Part shown: piece after piece, positions 43,501-51,667 of the stretch
How the letters are laid out: each line of letters begins with the position of its first letter
Position numbering within the stretch: the stretch's first letter is position 1
Source of the DNA: an uncultured Duncaniella sp.
Lineage (GTDB): Bacteria > Bacteroidota > Bacteroidia > Bacteroidales > Muribaculaceae
Length of the DNA stretch: 64,000 nucleotides
Direction of reading: 5' to 3'
Assembly: GCA_910576785.1 (NCBI GenBank)
Contig: CAJTJG010000001.1
Span: forward strand, 124,001-188,000
Program-made: the position numbers and the translations under genes
Notes under the pieces: model-generated
What the model saw: the letters and a program-made list of their open reading frames with translations, nothing else
Databases searched by the model: none
Told to the model about the DNA's origin: nothing

Positions 43501-44937
43501 TGGCGCGAGGTGGCCGAATATGGCTCACGTCTTATCATGTCGCCTCGCAGCGCATCGGTGCGTTTCCGCAACACTCGTTCGCTGTCACTGCCGCTGTTCC
43601 GTCCGGAGATCGGCAATGCGTTCGGACAGTCGCGCAGTTATGGTCCTATGTCGCCCGGCCTGGACTTCGCGTTCGGATTTGCAGGCGAGGGTTATATACG
43701 CAAGGCTCTCGACCGCGGGTGGCTTATCACTGACGACGGACAGACATCACCGGCGGTGTTCTCCAACGCCAAGGAGCTGAACATCGAACTAACTCTTGAG
43801 CCCGTGAAGGGCCTGAAGGTGGTGCTTACCACCAACCGCACGGACAATCGCACACGCTCCATGCAGTTCATGTATGACAACATGCCCACCACTATGGCCG
43901 GATCATTCACCATGACCCACGTGGCACTGCGCACCGCGCTGAAGCATTTCAAGGCCGACAACGGTTATGACTCGGAGGCATTCAATACCTTCCTGTCAAA
44001 CATCCCCGTCATAGCATCCAGAATCCAGGGTCAGTATACCGGCGTGGAGTATCCGATGGGGGGTATAATGGATGGCAACATCAACGCCGGCCATCCTTTC
44101 AACCCCGAGGTGGGGACCGTGAGTCCGACATCGAGCGATGTGCTCATACCGGCATTCCTCGCGGCATATTCTGGCAAGGATCCGTCCAAGCAGTTCCTGT
44201 CGCCGTTCCCGTCGTTTGCATCGGCGCTCCCAAACTGGAGAGTGACGTATGACGGACTGATCTATCTGGGCAATCTGCGCAACATCTTCAAATCGTTCAC
44301 ACTCAGCCACGCTTATCAGTGTACCTACAGTGTAGGATCCTACTCTTCGTTCCTCAACTGGACGCAGGCCGGTCCCGGTGCCGATATGGGATTCATGATC
44401 GACGAGCAGTCGGGCAATCCCATCCCATCGTCGCCCTACAATATATCATCGGTGGCGATCACCGAGAAGTTCGCTCCGCTCATCGGTGCGGCTGTGACTC
44501 TGAAGAACGAGATGACGGTGTCGGCTGAATACCGTGACTCACGCACGCTGACGCTCAACACCTCTGCCGGCCAGGTAGTGGAGGCTAACCAGCGCGGTCT
44601 AACCCTCGGACTCGGCTACAAGATAGTGGGCTTCAATACGGTGCTCAAGATGAAGGGCTCCGGCAAGGGTATATCGAACGACCTGTCCATAAACGGTGAT
44701 TTCTCCTTCTCGGAGACCCAGGCCCTGATAAGGCGCATCGAGACGGCCTATACACAGGCCACTTCGGGTACACGTTCGCTGAATATAAATCTGGCAGCGA
44801 GCTATGTGATGTCGCGCCGTCTGACCATAGGAGCGTTTTTCGATCATCAGATCAATACTCCCATAGTGTCGTCGACATCCTATCCCACCACGAGCACGGC
44901 ATTCGGTATAAATCTGAATCTCTCGTTGGCAAGATAA
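37507..44937 (+). CDS. sprA: Type IX secretion outer-membrane translocon SprA/Sov
   Basis: The 2476-residue protein uses a GTG start overlapping ruvA by 4 bases. It has a signal peptide (hydrophobic about 9-28, cleavage after VRAQ) and the size of known SprA/Sov (about 2400-2500). Recognisable segments include FDFDQKIQATVQASVGDRMK, an early conserved region, GSSYIDDFESTQIGIDLRSP in the middle, and the final beta-strand FGINLNLSLAR. SprA is a giant 36-strand barrel through which type IX cargo leaves. The rest of the type IX machinery is not in the window; the secreted lyase at 28061 is a plausible substrate. Its stop is 2 bases from the convergent guaD stop. Confidence 0.97.
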   Translation: MRRNRHISYIVAAACLMAGVLFVVSHHVRAQYINTEFTPPAPVIPANPPDTTATPYPVAQPIPGTYEQLMDEEFAADLATPSNIKTVTEYDPQLGCYVVRTRLGEQDITTPFYLTPEQFNDWQNRMSMRNYLRQRNAEAGEGKDKEPFNILDMNFALGPLEKIFGPGGVSLKTQGSVTLSMGVKSNKTDNPALSLDSRRKTYFDFDQKIQATVQASVGDRMKFNMTYNTDATFDFDSKNIKLAYEGKEDDIVKSIEAGNVSMTTGSSLIRGSTALFGLKTQLQFGKLTATALVSQQNSQSTSVSSKGGAQTTDFTVRVDDYDQNRHFFLAHYFRDNYDRFASKLPFVSSGIKITRIEVWVTNKNSRFDQSRNFVAFMDLGENSNLSGSYWRPEGSLPIPYNGANNLLTTIKTDYPGARNINTVTQALAPLSAYGIDGGRDYEKVESARLLSSSEYTLNSTLGYISLKSALTSDEVLGVAYEYTYNGQVYQVGEFSADITTTDQSLYLKMLKSTTVDPKLPMWDLMMKNVYSLGAYQVQKQNFRLNIKYLSDTTGTEINYLPVPSISNVPLLQVMNLDRIDSNEASNPDGFFDFIEGYTILASQGKVIFPVVEPFGSHLAEKIGNPEIAKQYVYQELYDSTLIVARQFADKNKFVLKGKYQASSGSQIRLNAMNVPRGSVVVMAGGVQLTENSDYTVDYTMGIVTITNQSIIDSGQSISVTLENQSLYSTQRKTLLGLDLNYKFNKDFNIGATVMHFSEKALTEKVNIGDEVVNNTIWGLNAQYNTQFMWLTNLLNKIPTVNAMQPSTLSLQGEFAQLIPHAQKSGSNKGSSYIDDFESTQIGIDLRSPYSWFLASTPYDPSGTALFPEAALSNNVDYGKNRALLNWYFIDRMFTARNSSMCPGYIKSDPKQMNSPYIREVTSREIFPGRQLTYGESNIIQTLNLSFYPNERGPYNLDATDIDDRGNLLHPERRWGGIMRKMDNTNFEASNIEYVQFWMLSPFLDPDNDNLEGGDLYLNFGEVSEDILKDGLKSYENGMPVDGNDSNLAETVWGRVSKQNSLTYAFDNNSGARILQDVGLDGLPNDDEFTFSSYSDYLDRLRLKLSPSAMEEMLADKFSPLNDPAGDNYHFFRGYDYDEQRLGVLERYKRYNGVEGNSLSPEDAPDALYQSSRSLPDVEDINQDNTLNEYERYFQYRVSIRPEDLEVGKNYVTDKQVSIVANHDGSTQEVVWYQFKIPLNDYEKVVGNISDFSTIRFARMFMTGFKATTHLRFATLELVKGEWRPYDFNLNSRGDAPAEGQLDISVVNIEENADRQPVNYVLPPGVNRITDPGQSQIVQLNEQSMSLKLTGLQPGDARGVYKNTLLDLRNYKRMQMWTHAEKLIDDHTNLRSGELSVFIRLGSDVKSNYYEYEVPLDLTPAGKYSDSNADRYEVWPRNNYMDFDLQTLVNLKKERNRAKNEQEPGVGFGTVYTQRDPANERNRVSVIGNPSLSDIRVMLIGVRNNSPVAKDGIVWLNELKVTDFNNEGGWAAKANVNLGVSDIATLNFGAHVETAGFGSVDQPLNARRMDDYEQYNFAMQVDAGRFLPEKVKLRAPIYYSVSQEKTTPKYNPLDQDVELKDALDACVTKAQKDSIMSYAVERTTVKSFSISGLKFDVKSKTPKPWDPANFTINFSFNKQSKSDPTTEYENTNDYRGSFQYSYTPYNKGWKPFSFIKSKNKNLKFVKDWEFNYLPTNISFLTTISRYYYEMQTRSETDVDFQLPVSVSKNFIWDRQFALSWNFTKSLSVNFNSNTSARIEETMGAVNRKLFPDKYKEWKDTVLQSILRLGTPWSYNQSFVVNYRAPFSRIPVLDWLTGNFSYNATYRWDRGAEVDGVSMGNSIANQAAWNADGRVNFETLYNKWSFTKAVNQRFQAKKGRVTERKAKKFERTFTLKPDTVLTIKHNLRNKKVKVTAQTTDGKPFKVTHKVVDANNINILTRGDQNLKFTIEEILKEQKSFWREVAEYGSRLIMSPRSASVRFRNTRSLSLPLFRPEIGNAFGQSRSYGPMSPGLDFAFGFAGEGYIRKALDRGWLITDDGQTSPAVFSNAKELNIELTLEPVKGLKVVLTTNRTDNRTRSMQFMYDNMPTTMAGSFTMTHVALRTALKHFKADNGYDSEAFNTFLSNIPVIASRIQGQYTGVEYPMGGIMDGNINAGHPFNPEVGTVSPTSSDVLIPAFLAAYSGKDPSKQFLSPFPSFASALPNWRVTYDGLIYLGNLRNIFKSFTLSHAYQCTYSVGSYSSFLNWTQAGPGADMGFMIDEQSGNPIPSSPYNISSVAITEKFAPLIGAAVTLKNEMTVSAEYRDSRTLTLNTSAGQVVEANQRGLTLGLGYKIVGFNTVLKMKGSGKGISNDLSINGDFSFSETQALIRRIETAYTQATSGTRSLNINLAASYVMSRRLTIGAFFDHQINTPIVSSTSYPTTSTAFGINLNLSLAR

Positions 44938-44939
44938 GG

Positions 44940-46334
44940 TCAAATACCGGCGGCGTACATGAACGGTATTTCCCTGTCGCGGTCATACACTTTCTTGCCC
45001 GCCACATAAGTGGCGCGGTTCATATTGTCGGTGGCGAGGGTCTGGAGAATGAACAGGCGCTCGAAGATATTGCCTGCGAACTGCATGCGCCATCCAATGA
45101 ATTCGGTGGGTTTAAGATCAAGCACGGCAAGATCAGCCTCGTGTCCCGCACGTAGAGATCCGATGCGCTCCTCAAGATGTAGCACCTCGGCAGCCCCGCG
45201 GGTGGCGAGATAGAAACTGCGCATGGCATCAAGACTACGTGACCGGAGCATGGCCACCTTGTAGGCTTCATTGAGCTGTCGCGGTATTGAGAAATTGGTT
45301 CCTCCGCCTACATCGGTACCTATACCTACGTGACAAGGTCGGGCCGGATCCTTGGCTTCCCAGAATCGGAACTCTCCATCGCCAAGAAAAAGGTTGGATG
45401 ACGGGCAGTGGGCCACACCACAGTCGTTGTCATGGAGTGTCTGCCATTCCTCGCGGCTCACTATGCAGCAGTGAGCGAAGACGGACATGCGGTCGACGAG
45501 TCCGAAGCTACGGTAGACGTCCGTGTAGTTGCGAGCGTCAGGGAACAATTCCTTTACCCATTGGATCTCGCTTTCAGCCTCATCAAGATGTGTATGCAGG
45601 TACACTCCGTCAGACATATTATCCCTGTAGAGTTTGCCGGCGAGCCGTAACTGCTCGTTGGTGCTGGTGGGTGCGAAGCGTGGTATGATGGCATAGAGCT
45701 GGCGTCCGCGGCGGTGCCATTTGCGCATGAGGTCTTCGGATATCATGATTGAACTCTCGGCATCGCGGTCGCGGAGGGCTTCGGGTAGATTCCGGTCCTG
45801 AAGAACCTTGCCCGTGATAGTACGGGCATTATAGCGCTCGGATTCTTCAAATAGAGCATCCACAGATTCTGCAAAGGTTGTGGCGAAGACATTTGCGGTA
45901 GTGGTGCCCTGCGATAAGATCTGACGAAAGAATATTCGGGCCACTTCGTCGGCAAATGCTTTGTCGCTGAAGCGCGATTCGGTGGGGAATGTGTATCTGT
46001 TGAGCCATTCGAGCAGGGTGTCACCACATGAGCCGATCATGGGTGACTGCACATAGTGGGTGTGGGTGTCGATGAATCCGGGCATTATGATGCAGTCCGT
46101 ATAAGTATCCACATCATGCAGTCCGGGATATTTTTCAGAGATTGTTTTGTGATCACCCACAGCCAGGATCATGCCGTCCTGTATGACCACAATGCCGTCT
46201 TCCCAATAATCATATGTATCCTCCGGACTGTTTACGAGAAACGGATCGGCCTTGAAGGTCAATATCTGGCCTCTCACTCCCTTAAGGGGCGATTCGCAGT
46301 GGGGGCGGGGGATAGAAGTGGGGGATGCAGTCAT
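44940..46334 (-). CDS. guaD: Guanine deaminase (amidohydrolase)
   Basis: The 464-residue protein has the amidohydrolase metal motif FIDTHTHYVQSPMIG, LHTHLDEAESEI, VFAHCCIVSREEW, CPSSNLFLGDGEFRFW and GIGTDVGGGTNFS, in the order and spacing of guanine deaminase. It converts guanine to xanthine in purine salvage or breakdown in the cytoplasm. It is a single gene, convergent with sprA, with 83 bases separating its start from the upstream beta-lactamase stop. Confidence 0.93.
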   Translation of the reverse strand: MTASPTSIPRPHCESPLKGVRGQILTFKADPFLVNSPEDTYDYWEDGIVVIQDGMILAVGDHKTISEKYPGLHDVDTYTDCIIMPGFIDTHTHYVQSPMIGSCGDTLLEWLNRYTFPTESRFSDKAFADEVARIFFRQILSQGTTTANVFATTFAESVDALFEESERYNARTITGKVLQDRNLPEALRDRDAESSIMISEDLMRKWHRRGRQLYAIIPRFAPTSTNEQLRLAGKLYRDNMSDGVYLHTHLDEAESEIQWVKELFPDARNYTDVYRSFGLVDRMSVFAHCCIVSREEWQTLHDNDCGVAHCPSSNLFLGDGEFRFWEAKDPARPCHVGIGTDVGGGTNFSIPRQLNEAYKVAMLRSRSLDAMRSFYLATRGAAEVLHLEERIGSLRAGHEADLAVLDLKPTEFIGWRMQFAGNIFERLFILQTLATDNMNRATYVAGKKVYDRDREIPFMYAAGI

Positions 46335-46417
46335 TTTTTATGCAGGTGTTAAAGATTAAAGATGTGTGATGATCTCTTAAATATAACAAGGTGGGCGGAT
46401 AATAGTTTCACCCCATG

Positions 46418-47323
46418 CTACATGTCGGGAGAGGAGTGGTCCATATGACTCTTTACTATAGATGATATTCCGGCTATGACTTCTGCGGCAGTTGTGGCGT
46501 CGAGCGATGTGTCGGCTATGAACACCACCAGTGTGTAGTTCCTCCCGTCGGGTAGGTGTACATAGGCGGCATCGTTGAGGGCCATGAGGCGTCCGGACGG
46601 GAGGGTGAAGCCGGTGCCGGTCTTGTGTCCCACCACTATGGCGCTGTCGGAGAGCGGAGCAGGGATGCGGTCGGTGCCGGTGGCGCAGTTTTCCATCAGT
46701 GACTTTATGCATGTGGATATGTTGTCATTCTCCAGGCGATCGAACTTGTCGAGAAGCGAAGCCATGGCCAGCGGTGACGAGGAGTTTTCATAGCTGCGGG
46801 AGTTGTCAATGTGCATCTCGTCCTCTGTCCACTTAATGGTCATCCCCTCTATGCCGAGTTTTTTCATATATGTATCGGCAATATCCGCACCCCCTATGAA
46901 TGCGAGCAGGATGTCGGAGGCGTTGTTGTCGCTCTGCTGCAGGGAATAGGCCAGAAGTTCGTGGATGGATATGGCAGTGGCGGTGGTGCCGGCATACTTG
47001 TCAAGCATCGGGCTGTAAGTATCGGTGTGCAGGTCGGCGGCTGTGACTGTGATACTGTCGGTCACCGACAGGCCGTTGTTGCGGCAATGTTCGGCTACGG
47101 CCATGGCGATGGGAAATTTGTATACACTCATCATGGGAAACTGATCGCCGCCGTGCAGGGATAACGTATCTTTGCCGGCTATTACGGCTATACCAATCCG
47201 GGCGTCAAAGACACTGACATACGATTCGATCTCATCGAGTATGGGTGTATGGGCTTTGCCTGAATTGCATGACAGGCACAGCGAGAGCAGGAGTGCGGAA
47301 TATAATACTGATATCAGTTTCAT
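46418..47323 (-). CDS. Class A beta-lactamase, subclass A2-like
   Basis: The 301-residue form starts MKLISVLYS and has a signal region ending LCLSCNSG, which could be a lipoprotein or a periplasmic signal. All class A motifs are present: SVYK (Ser66, Lys69), SDN (131-133), TEDEMHID with the general-base Glu167, and KTG (234-236). The TExxM pattern in the omega loop is typical of the Bacteroidota subclass A2 (CfxA, CblA, PER-like) rather than TEM-like enzymes. It would open penicillins or cephalosporins in the periplasm; the spectrum is not readable from sequence. An ATG at 47374 is excluded because the promoter -7 box lies downstream of it. Confidence 0.93.
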   Translation of the reverse strand: MKLISVLYSALLLSLCLSCNSGKAHTPILDEIESYVSVFDARIGIAVIAGKDTLSLHGGDQFPMMSVYKFPIAMAVAEHCRNNGLSVTDSITVTAADLHTDTYSPMLDKYAGTTATAISIHELLAYSLQQSDNNASDILLAFIGGADIADTYMKKLGIEGMTIKWTEDEMHIDNSRSYENSSSPLAMASLLDKFDRLENDNISTCIKSLMENCATGTDRIPAPLSDSAIVVGHKTGTGFTLPSGRLMALNDAAYVHLPDGRNYTLVVFIADTSLDATTAAEVIAGISSIVKSHMDHSSPDM

Positions 47324-47351
47324 GATGGAAAAACATGGATAGGGGATACTA

Positions 47352-47382
47352 CAAAAGTAATTAAAATGTGTCATATGTGCAA
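47352..47382 (-). promoter_or_regulatory. Beta-lactamase promoter
   Basis: Minus-strand TTG (47382-47380), 20 bases, TACTTTTG (47359-47352). Transcription would start near 47348, 25 bases before the ATG at 47323. Confidence 0.75.
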
Positions 47383-47457
47383 TCTGGAGTGTGGGTGAGG
47401 GGTCAGGGAGGATGATCGATGGAAAGGAGCTGTGTGGTAAAATATTATGGTGATGCC

Positions 47458-47525
47458 TTGATTTTTAGGTAAAAAATATCTACCTTTGCACTCCAAAACA
47501 TATCTCTTGATAAGAGTGTGTTTTG
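47458..47525 (+). promoter_or_regulatory. Capsule locus promoter and leader hairpin
   Basis: TTG (47458-47460), 20 bases, TACCTTTG (47481-47488) is a full promoter. The leader immediately forms a hairpin: CAAAACA (47494-47500) with TGTTTTG (47519-47525) and CTCTT (47504-47508) with AAGAG (47512-47516). The hairpin would be the first thing to leave RNA polymerase. In Bacteroides capsule loci, UpxY-type proteins act through the leader region, so this may be its recognition site. Confidence 0.7.
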
Positions 47526-47533
47526 AAGTGCAG

Positions 47534-48145
47534 ATGCTTCACGTGATGGATAAAAGTAATGACCAGTCAGTGAAAAACACGACGGCGCGATCATGCGTTG
47601 GCGGCGCCGGAGGCGTGGCCGAAAAACGGCAATGGTTTGTGGCTATAGTCAATCATAATACGGAGAAAGCTGTAGGAGAGCGTCTTGAACGACTGGGAGT
47701 GGAGTGTTACGTGGCATCGCAATGTGAGATGCGTGTATGGCGCAATGGACGTAAAGCCAAGGTGAACCGCGTGGTAATCCCATCGACGGTATTTGTGAAA
47801 TGCAGTGAGAGCGAACGCCGCCATATAGTCACACTGCCGTACATAAACCGATTCATGACCGATAAGGCCGGCACACACGCGCTGCAGAGACAGCCTCTGG
47901 CTGTGATCCCTGACGGTCAGATAGAAACTCTCCGGTTCATGCTCGGCAATTCTGACACACCTGTCACCATGACAGACTCATTCTGCAAGGGAGACCGGGT
48001 GAGAGTGATACGCGGAGGTCTCCGCGGACTGGAGGGTGAGGTGGTGAATAGTGCCGGGGCCAACAGCGAGCTGATAGTTCGCATAGATTTTTTCGGATGT
48101 GCCCGTCTCACTATCGATCCGATAAATGTGGAACCCGTGAGATAG
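47534..48145 (+). CDS. UpxY-like capsule transcription antiterminator (NusG family)
   Basis: About 203 residues from the ATG at 47534 (an ATG at 47546 gives 199). An ATG at 47486 is inside the -7 box, so it cannot be on the mRNA. The NusG N-terminal domain is visible: QWFVAIVNHNTEKAVGERLE, then CYVASQCEMRVWRNG and VVIPSTVFVKC. A C-terminal KOW domain follows (FCKGDRVRVIRGGLRGLEG). These proteins bind RNA polymerase and prevent early termination in their own long capsule operon. It is the first gene of the polysaccharide locus; no UpxZ-type gene follows it. Confidence 0.9.
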   Translation: MLHVMDKSNDQSVKNTTARSCVGGAGGVAEKRQWFVAIVNHNTEKAVGERLERLGVECYVASQCEMRVWRNGRKAKVNRVVIPSTVFVKCSESERRHIVTLPYINRFMTDKAGTHALQRQPLAVIPDGQIETLRFMLGNSDTPVTMTDSFCKGDRVRVIRGGLRGLEGEVVNSAGANSELIVRIDFFGCARLTIDPINVEPVR

Positions 48146-48238
48146 ACGGCCCGGACATGAAAGTCAAAAATACCTTATTATAATTTTAAGAAGCATACCA
48201 TTCATCCAATAACTGCAAAAAAACAAATCCATAATTCC

Positions 48239-49072
48239 ATGCAGATAAGAAATTTAGCAATATTTGTAGCTTTAACCACGCTTGTCATGAGCTCATGCTC
48301 TACACCGAAGGACATCACATATTTTCAGGATGCTTATGCCGGTGATGTAGTTAATTCATTCAAACCACTGGAAGTGAGAGTAAAACCGGAGGACAAGCTC
48401 TCAATCATGGTGAACACGCCTGACCCGGCGCTGTCGTCGCTCTTCAATCTCATCCAGGTGCAGAACCGTCTGCAGAGCACCACGGCCGGCACGAGGACTT
48501 CGGGCGCTACAAATTCGTCGGGCAGCCAGACGTCATATTATACCGTTGATCCGCAGGGTGATATCAACTTCCCGGTGCTTGGTAAGCTGCACATAGGCGG
48601 AATGACCCGTTTTGAGGTGTGCGAGTACATAGAGAATGAGCTTACGAGCCGCAATCTGGTCAAGGATCCCATCGTGACGGTGGAGTATGCCAACACCGGT
48701 GTAACTGTGCTCGGCGAGGTGAAGAGTCCGGGGCGCCTTGAGTTCAACAAGGACCGTCTGCTGATAACCGACGCCTTAGCCATGGCAGGTGACCTGAATG
48801 TGAACGGTAAACGCGACAACATACTCGTGCTCCGCGAGGAGACGGACGGATCGCAGAAGGCCTACCGTGTGAGTCTGCTCGACATGAAAGAACTTGCCGC
48901 ATCGCCGGTGTACTATCTGCAACAGAACGATGTGATCTATGTCGAACCCAACGACAAGGTGAAGCGCCAGACCACTCCCAACGGTGAGTCGCCCTTCACG
49001 CCTGCCTTCTGGATGTCCGTGGGATCGTTCGGCATAACAATCGCAACATTAGTCATCACTCTCACCAATTGA
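48239..49072 (+). CDS. Wza-like polysaccharide export lipoprotein
   Basis: The 277-residue protein has a lipoprotein signal with lipobox VMSSC (Cys about 19). A Poly_export domain follows (VDPQGDINFPVLGKLHIGGMT) and an SLBB-type domain (VTVLGEVKSPGRLEFNKDRL). A C-terminal hydrophobic helix comes at about 255-275 (FWMSVGSFGITIATLVITL). It would form the outer-membrane channel for capsule or exopolysaccharide. It is 4 bases upstream of the Wzc-like gene, its export partner. The 93-base gap before it holds no clear feature. Confidence 0.93.
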   Translation: MQIRNLAIFVALTTLVMSSCSTPKDITYFQDAYAGDVVNSFKPLEVRVKPEDKLSIMVNTPDPALSSLFNLIQVQNRLQSTTAGTRTSGATNSSGSQTSYYTVDPQGDINFPVLGKLHIGGMTRFEVCEYIENELTSRNLVKDPIVTVEYANTGVTVLGEVKSPGRLEFNKDRLLITDALAMAGDLNVNGKRDNILVLREETDGSQKAYRVSLLDMKELAASPVYYLQQNDVIYVEPNDKVKRQTTPNGESPFTPAFWMSVGSFGITIATLVITLTN

Positions 49073-49076
49073 TATC

Positions 49077-51515
49077 ATGGCTGAACTTATAACAGATATG
49101 ATGCAGGAGCCGGGAGCCGGGAGGCCGACTCCCACCAGAAACAAGGTACAGACCAACCAGTCGCTCCCTATCAGCGACATTCTCTTCCTGACCCTTAGGA
49201 AGTGGCCGTGGATACTACTGTCGCTGATCGTATGTGTGGGCGGGGCGCTTTACTATATATTGCGCACTCCCACGGTGTATACCCGTGCCGCGGAGATAAT
49301 GATCAAGGATGCCGCCAAGGGTAAGTCGGCTGGCATTGAGGAGTTCGGTGACTTCGGTCTCATATCCTCGAAGACCGACATAGAGAACGAGATCATCAAT
49401 CTGCGCTCGGGCGAGCTGATGACTGAGGTGGTAAACCGTCTGGGCCTCGATGTGAACTACTTCACACAGGGACGTTTCCACGATGTAGTGGCCTATGGCA
49501 CGAATCTGCCTGTGGATATAGAGATGGTGAATTTCCCGGACGATGCGTCGGCTACGATGGATCTCTCCGTGGCAAAGGATGGAAAGGTAAGCATAAGCCG
49601 TATGGTGCGTGACGGACACGAGAACACTGTCACGAGCACCGGAAATATCGGAGACTCGATATCAACCCCTCTTGGTATAGTCGTGGTCACGGAGACTCCG
49701 GCCTATGTGGCTGGTCAGGAAGTGGAGCTGAAAGTGCAGAAACTCCCTATCGCTACCGCACAGTCCATCTACTCATCGCACCTCAGTGTGGCCCAGAGCA
49801 ACGACAACTCCACCGTGATAAGGCTTACGCTGTCTGACCGCTCGGTGCAGCGCGCCGACGATGTGCTCTCTACACTCATAGAAGTCTACAAGGACTTCTG
49901 GATCAGGGACCGCAATGAGATATCAGTGTCCACATCACAGTTCATCAAAGATCGCCTTGAGATGATAGAGAGCGAGCTCGGCAATGTTGACAATGACATA
50001 TCCTCGTTCAAGTCCGAGCATCTCATCCCCGACATCAATGCCGCATCGTCAATGTATATGACACAGAACCAGCAGTATGCGGCTGATATACTCGACATCA
50101 ACAACCAGTTGCAGATGGCAAGGTTCGTAAGGTCGTATCTGACGTCGGAGGATTCGCGCAACCAACTCCTGCCGGCTAACTCGGGCCTCGTGGGCGACAT
50201 CGCCTCGCAGGTAGGGGAGTATAACGACAAACTCCTTGACCGCAATGCCCTGTTGGCCAAATCATCGGAGGCCAACCCGTTGGTGCAGAGTCTTGACACA
50301 GAACTGGCAGCCATGCGCAACGCCATCATCTCCACCGTTGACAATCAGATCACAGCCCTGAACACTCGTCTGCGCTCGCTGCAGAGCACCAAGGCCGCCA
50401 CGACATCCAAGATAGCCACATCGCCCACGCAGGCCAAGTATCTGCTTTCTGTGGAGCGTCAGCAGAAAGTCAAGGAGTCGCTATATCTGTTCCTGCTCCA
50501 GAAGCGCGAGGAGAACGAGCTGTCGCAGGCATTCACGGCCTACAACACCAAGATTGTCAATCGGCCCGGTCCGGCAGGAGTGCCTCCCACGCCTGCCAAG
50601 ACATCTATCCTCGCCATGTCGGCGCTGATCGGTCTCGCACTCCCCTTCATAGTGATATTCCTGGTGGAGATGAGCAATACGAGAGTGCGCGGTCGTCGCG
50701 ACGTGGAGCACCTCTCCATGCCATTCCTTGGTGAGATCCCCCAGGACGGCAAAGACTCACGCAAGCGTGGAGGAAAAGGCACGAAGGAGATCAACACCCT
50801 TGTGGTCAGGGAAGGGAAACGGGATATCATCAACGAGGCCTTCCGTGTGCTCCGTACCAACGTGGAGTTCATGCGAAACACAGGCACTTCGGCTACCGGT
50901 GGAGCTAATGTCATAGCCATAACATCGTTCAACCCCGGTTCGGGCAAGTCATTCGTGTCCATGAACCTCGCCATGACCATGGCGCTGAAGGGAAAGAATG
51001 TGCTCGTGATAGACGGCGACATGCGCCACGGATCGACATCGGCCTATGTGGGATCGCCCGAGGATGGTCTGGCCAACTATCTGTCTGATCCGGCCGCAAG
51101 CGTGGACAGGATGATCGTGGACGATCCTGATAATCCTCAGCTCAAGATATTACCCATAGGTCCCGTCCCCCCGAACCCCACGGAACTGCTCGAGTCATCG
51201 CGTTTCGGCCAGTTGATAGATCAGCTCAGACCGCATTACGACTACATCTTCATAGACTGTCCGCCCATCGAGGTGGTGGCCGACGCACAGATCATCGACG
51301 CGCATGTGGACCGTACCATCTTCATAATCCGCGCCGGACTTCTGGAGCGCGTCATGCTCCCCGAACTCGAGCGCATATACGACGAGCGCAAATACCGCAA
51401 CATGGCCCTCATCCTCAACGGCACCCCCCTCTCCCGCAACCGCTACGGCTACTCCCACGGCTACCGCTACGGCTATGGATATGGCTACGGGTACGGATAT
51501 AACTACGAAAAATAA
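49077..51515 (+). CDS. Wzc-like polysaccharide co-polymerase and tyrosine autokinase
   Basis: The 812-residue protein has an N-terminal Wzz domain with a first membrane helix (about 40-60, KWPWILLSLIVCVGGALYYIL), a long periplasmic coiled region, and a second helix near 520-540 preceded by the PxxP pattern RPGPAGVPPTPAK. The cytoplasmic BY-kinase has Walker A FNPGSGKSFVS (about 619), Walker A' VLVIDGDMR (about 643) and Walker B YIFIDCPP (about 722). The last 25 residues are a tyrosine-rich run of alternating Tyr and Gly, the autophosphorylation cluster. It sets chain length and export with the Wza-like protein. Composition turns AT-rich right after its stop. Confidence 0.95.
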   Translation: MAELITDMMQEPGAGRPTPTRNKVQTNQSLPISDILFLTLRKWPWILLSLIVCVGGALYYILRTPTVYTRAAEIMIKDAAKGKSAGIEEFGDFGLISSKTDIENEIINLRSGELMTEVVNRLGLDVNYFTQGRFHDVVAYGTNLPVDIEMVNFPDDASATMDLSVAKDGKVSISRMVRDGHENTVTSTGNIGDSISTPLGIVVVTETPAYVAGQEVELKVQKLPIATAQSIYSSHLSVAQSNDNSTVIRLTLSDRSVQRADDVLSTLIEVYKDFWIRDRNEISVSTSQFIKDRLEMIESELGNVDNDISSFKSEHLIPDINAASSMYMTQNQQYAADILDINNQLQMARFVRSYLTSEDSRNQLLPANSGLVGDIASQVGEYNDKLLDRNALLAKSSEANPLVQSLDTELAAMRNAIISTVDNQITALNTRLRSLQSTKAATTSKIATSPTQAKYLLSVERQQKVKESLYLFLLQKREENELSQAFTAYNTKIVNRPGPAGVPPTPAKTSILAMSALIGLALPFIVIFLVEMSNTRVRGRRDVEHLSMPFLGEIPQDGKDSRKRGGKGTKEINTLVVREGKRDIINEAFRVLRTNVEFMRNTGTSATGGANVIAITSFNPGSGKSFVSMNLAMTMALKGKNVLVIDGDMRHGSTSAYVGSPEDGLANYLSDPAASVDRMIVDDPDNPQLKILPIGPVPPNPTELLESSRFGQLIDQLRPHYDYIFIDCPPIEVVADAQIIDAHVDRTIFIIRAGLLERVMLPELERIYDERKYRNMALILNGTPLSRNRYGYSHGYRYGYGYGYGYGYNYEK

Positions 51516-51521
51516 CACGAA

Positions 51522-51569
51522 ATTTTCCACACTATATTTCCTGTGGAGGGATCATATAGTGTGGAAAAT
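51522..51569. repeat. Perfect hairpin at the capsule cassette edge
   Basis: ATTTTCCACACTATAT (51522-51537) and ATATAGTGTGGAAAAT (51554-51569) form a perfect 16-base stem with a 16-base loop, 7 bases after the Wzc-like stop. The stem is not followed by a T-run, so a plain intrinsic terminator is doubtful. It sits exactly where base composition changes from GC-rich to AT-rich. Confidence 0.8.
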
Positions 51570-51667
51570 ATTGCTTCTGTGGAAGAAGTATATATAAAAA
51601 GATTTTTTTGCATAGTTCGAACTATGTGGATAGAATCTGTTTGCGAATTATAAATAATAATAGATAT

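Noticed and set aside
51522..51569. Intrinsic terminator ending the export genes
   Set aside because: The stem is perfect but no T-run follows on the plus strand, and the operon seems to continue; kept only as a hairpin.
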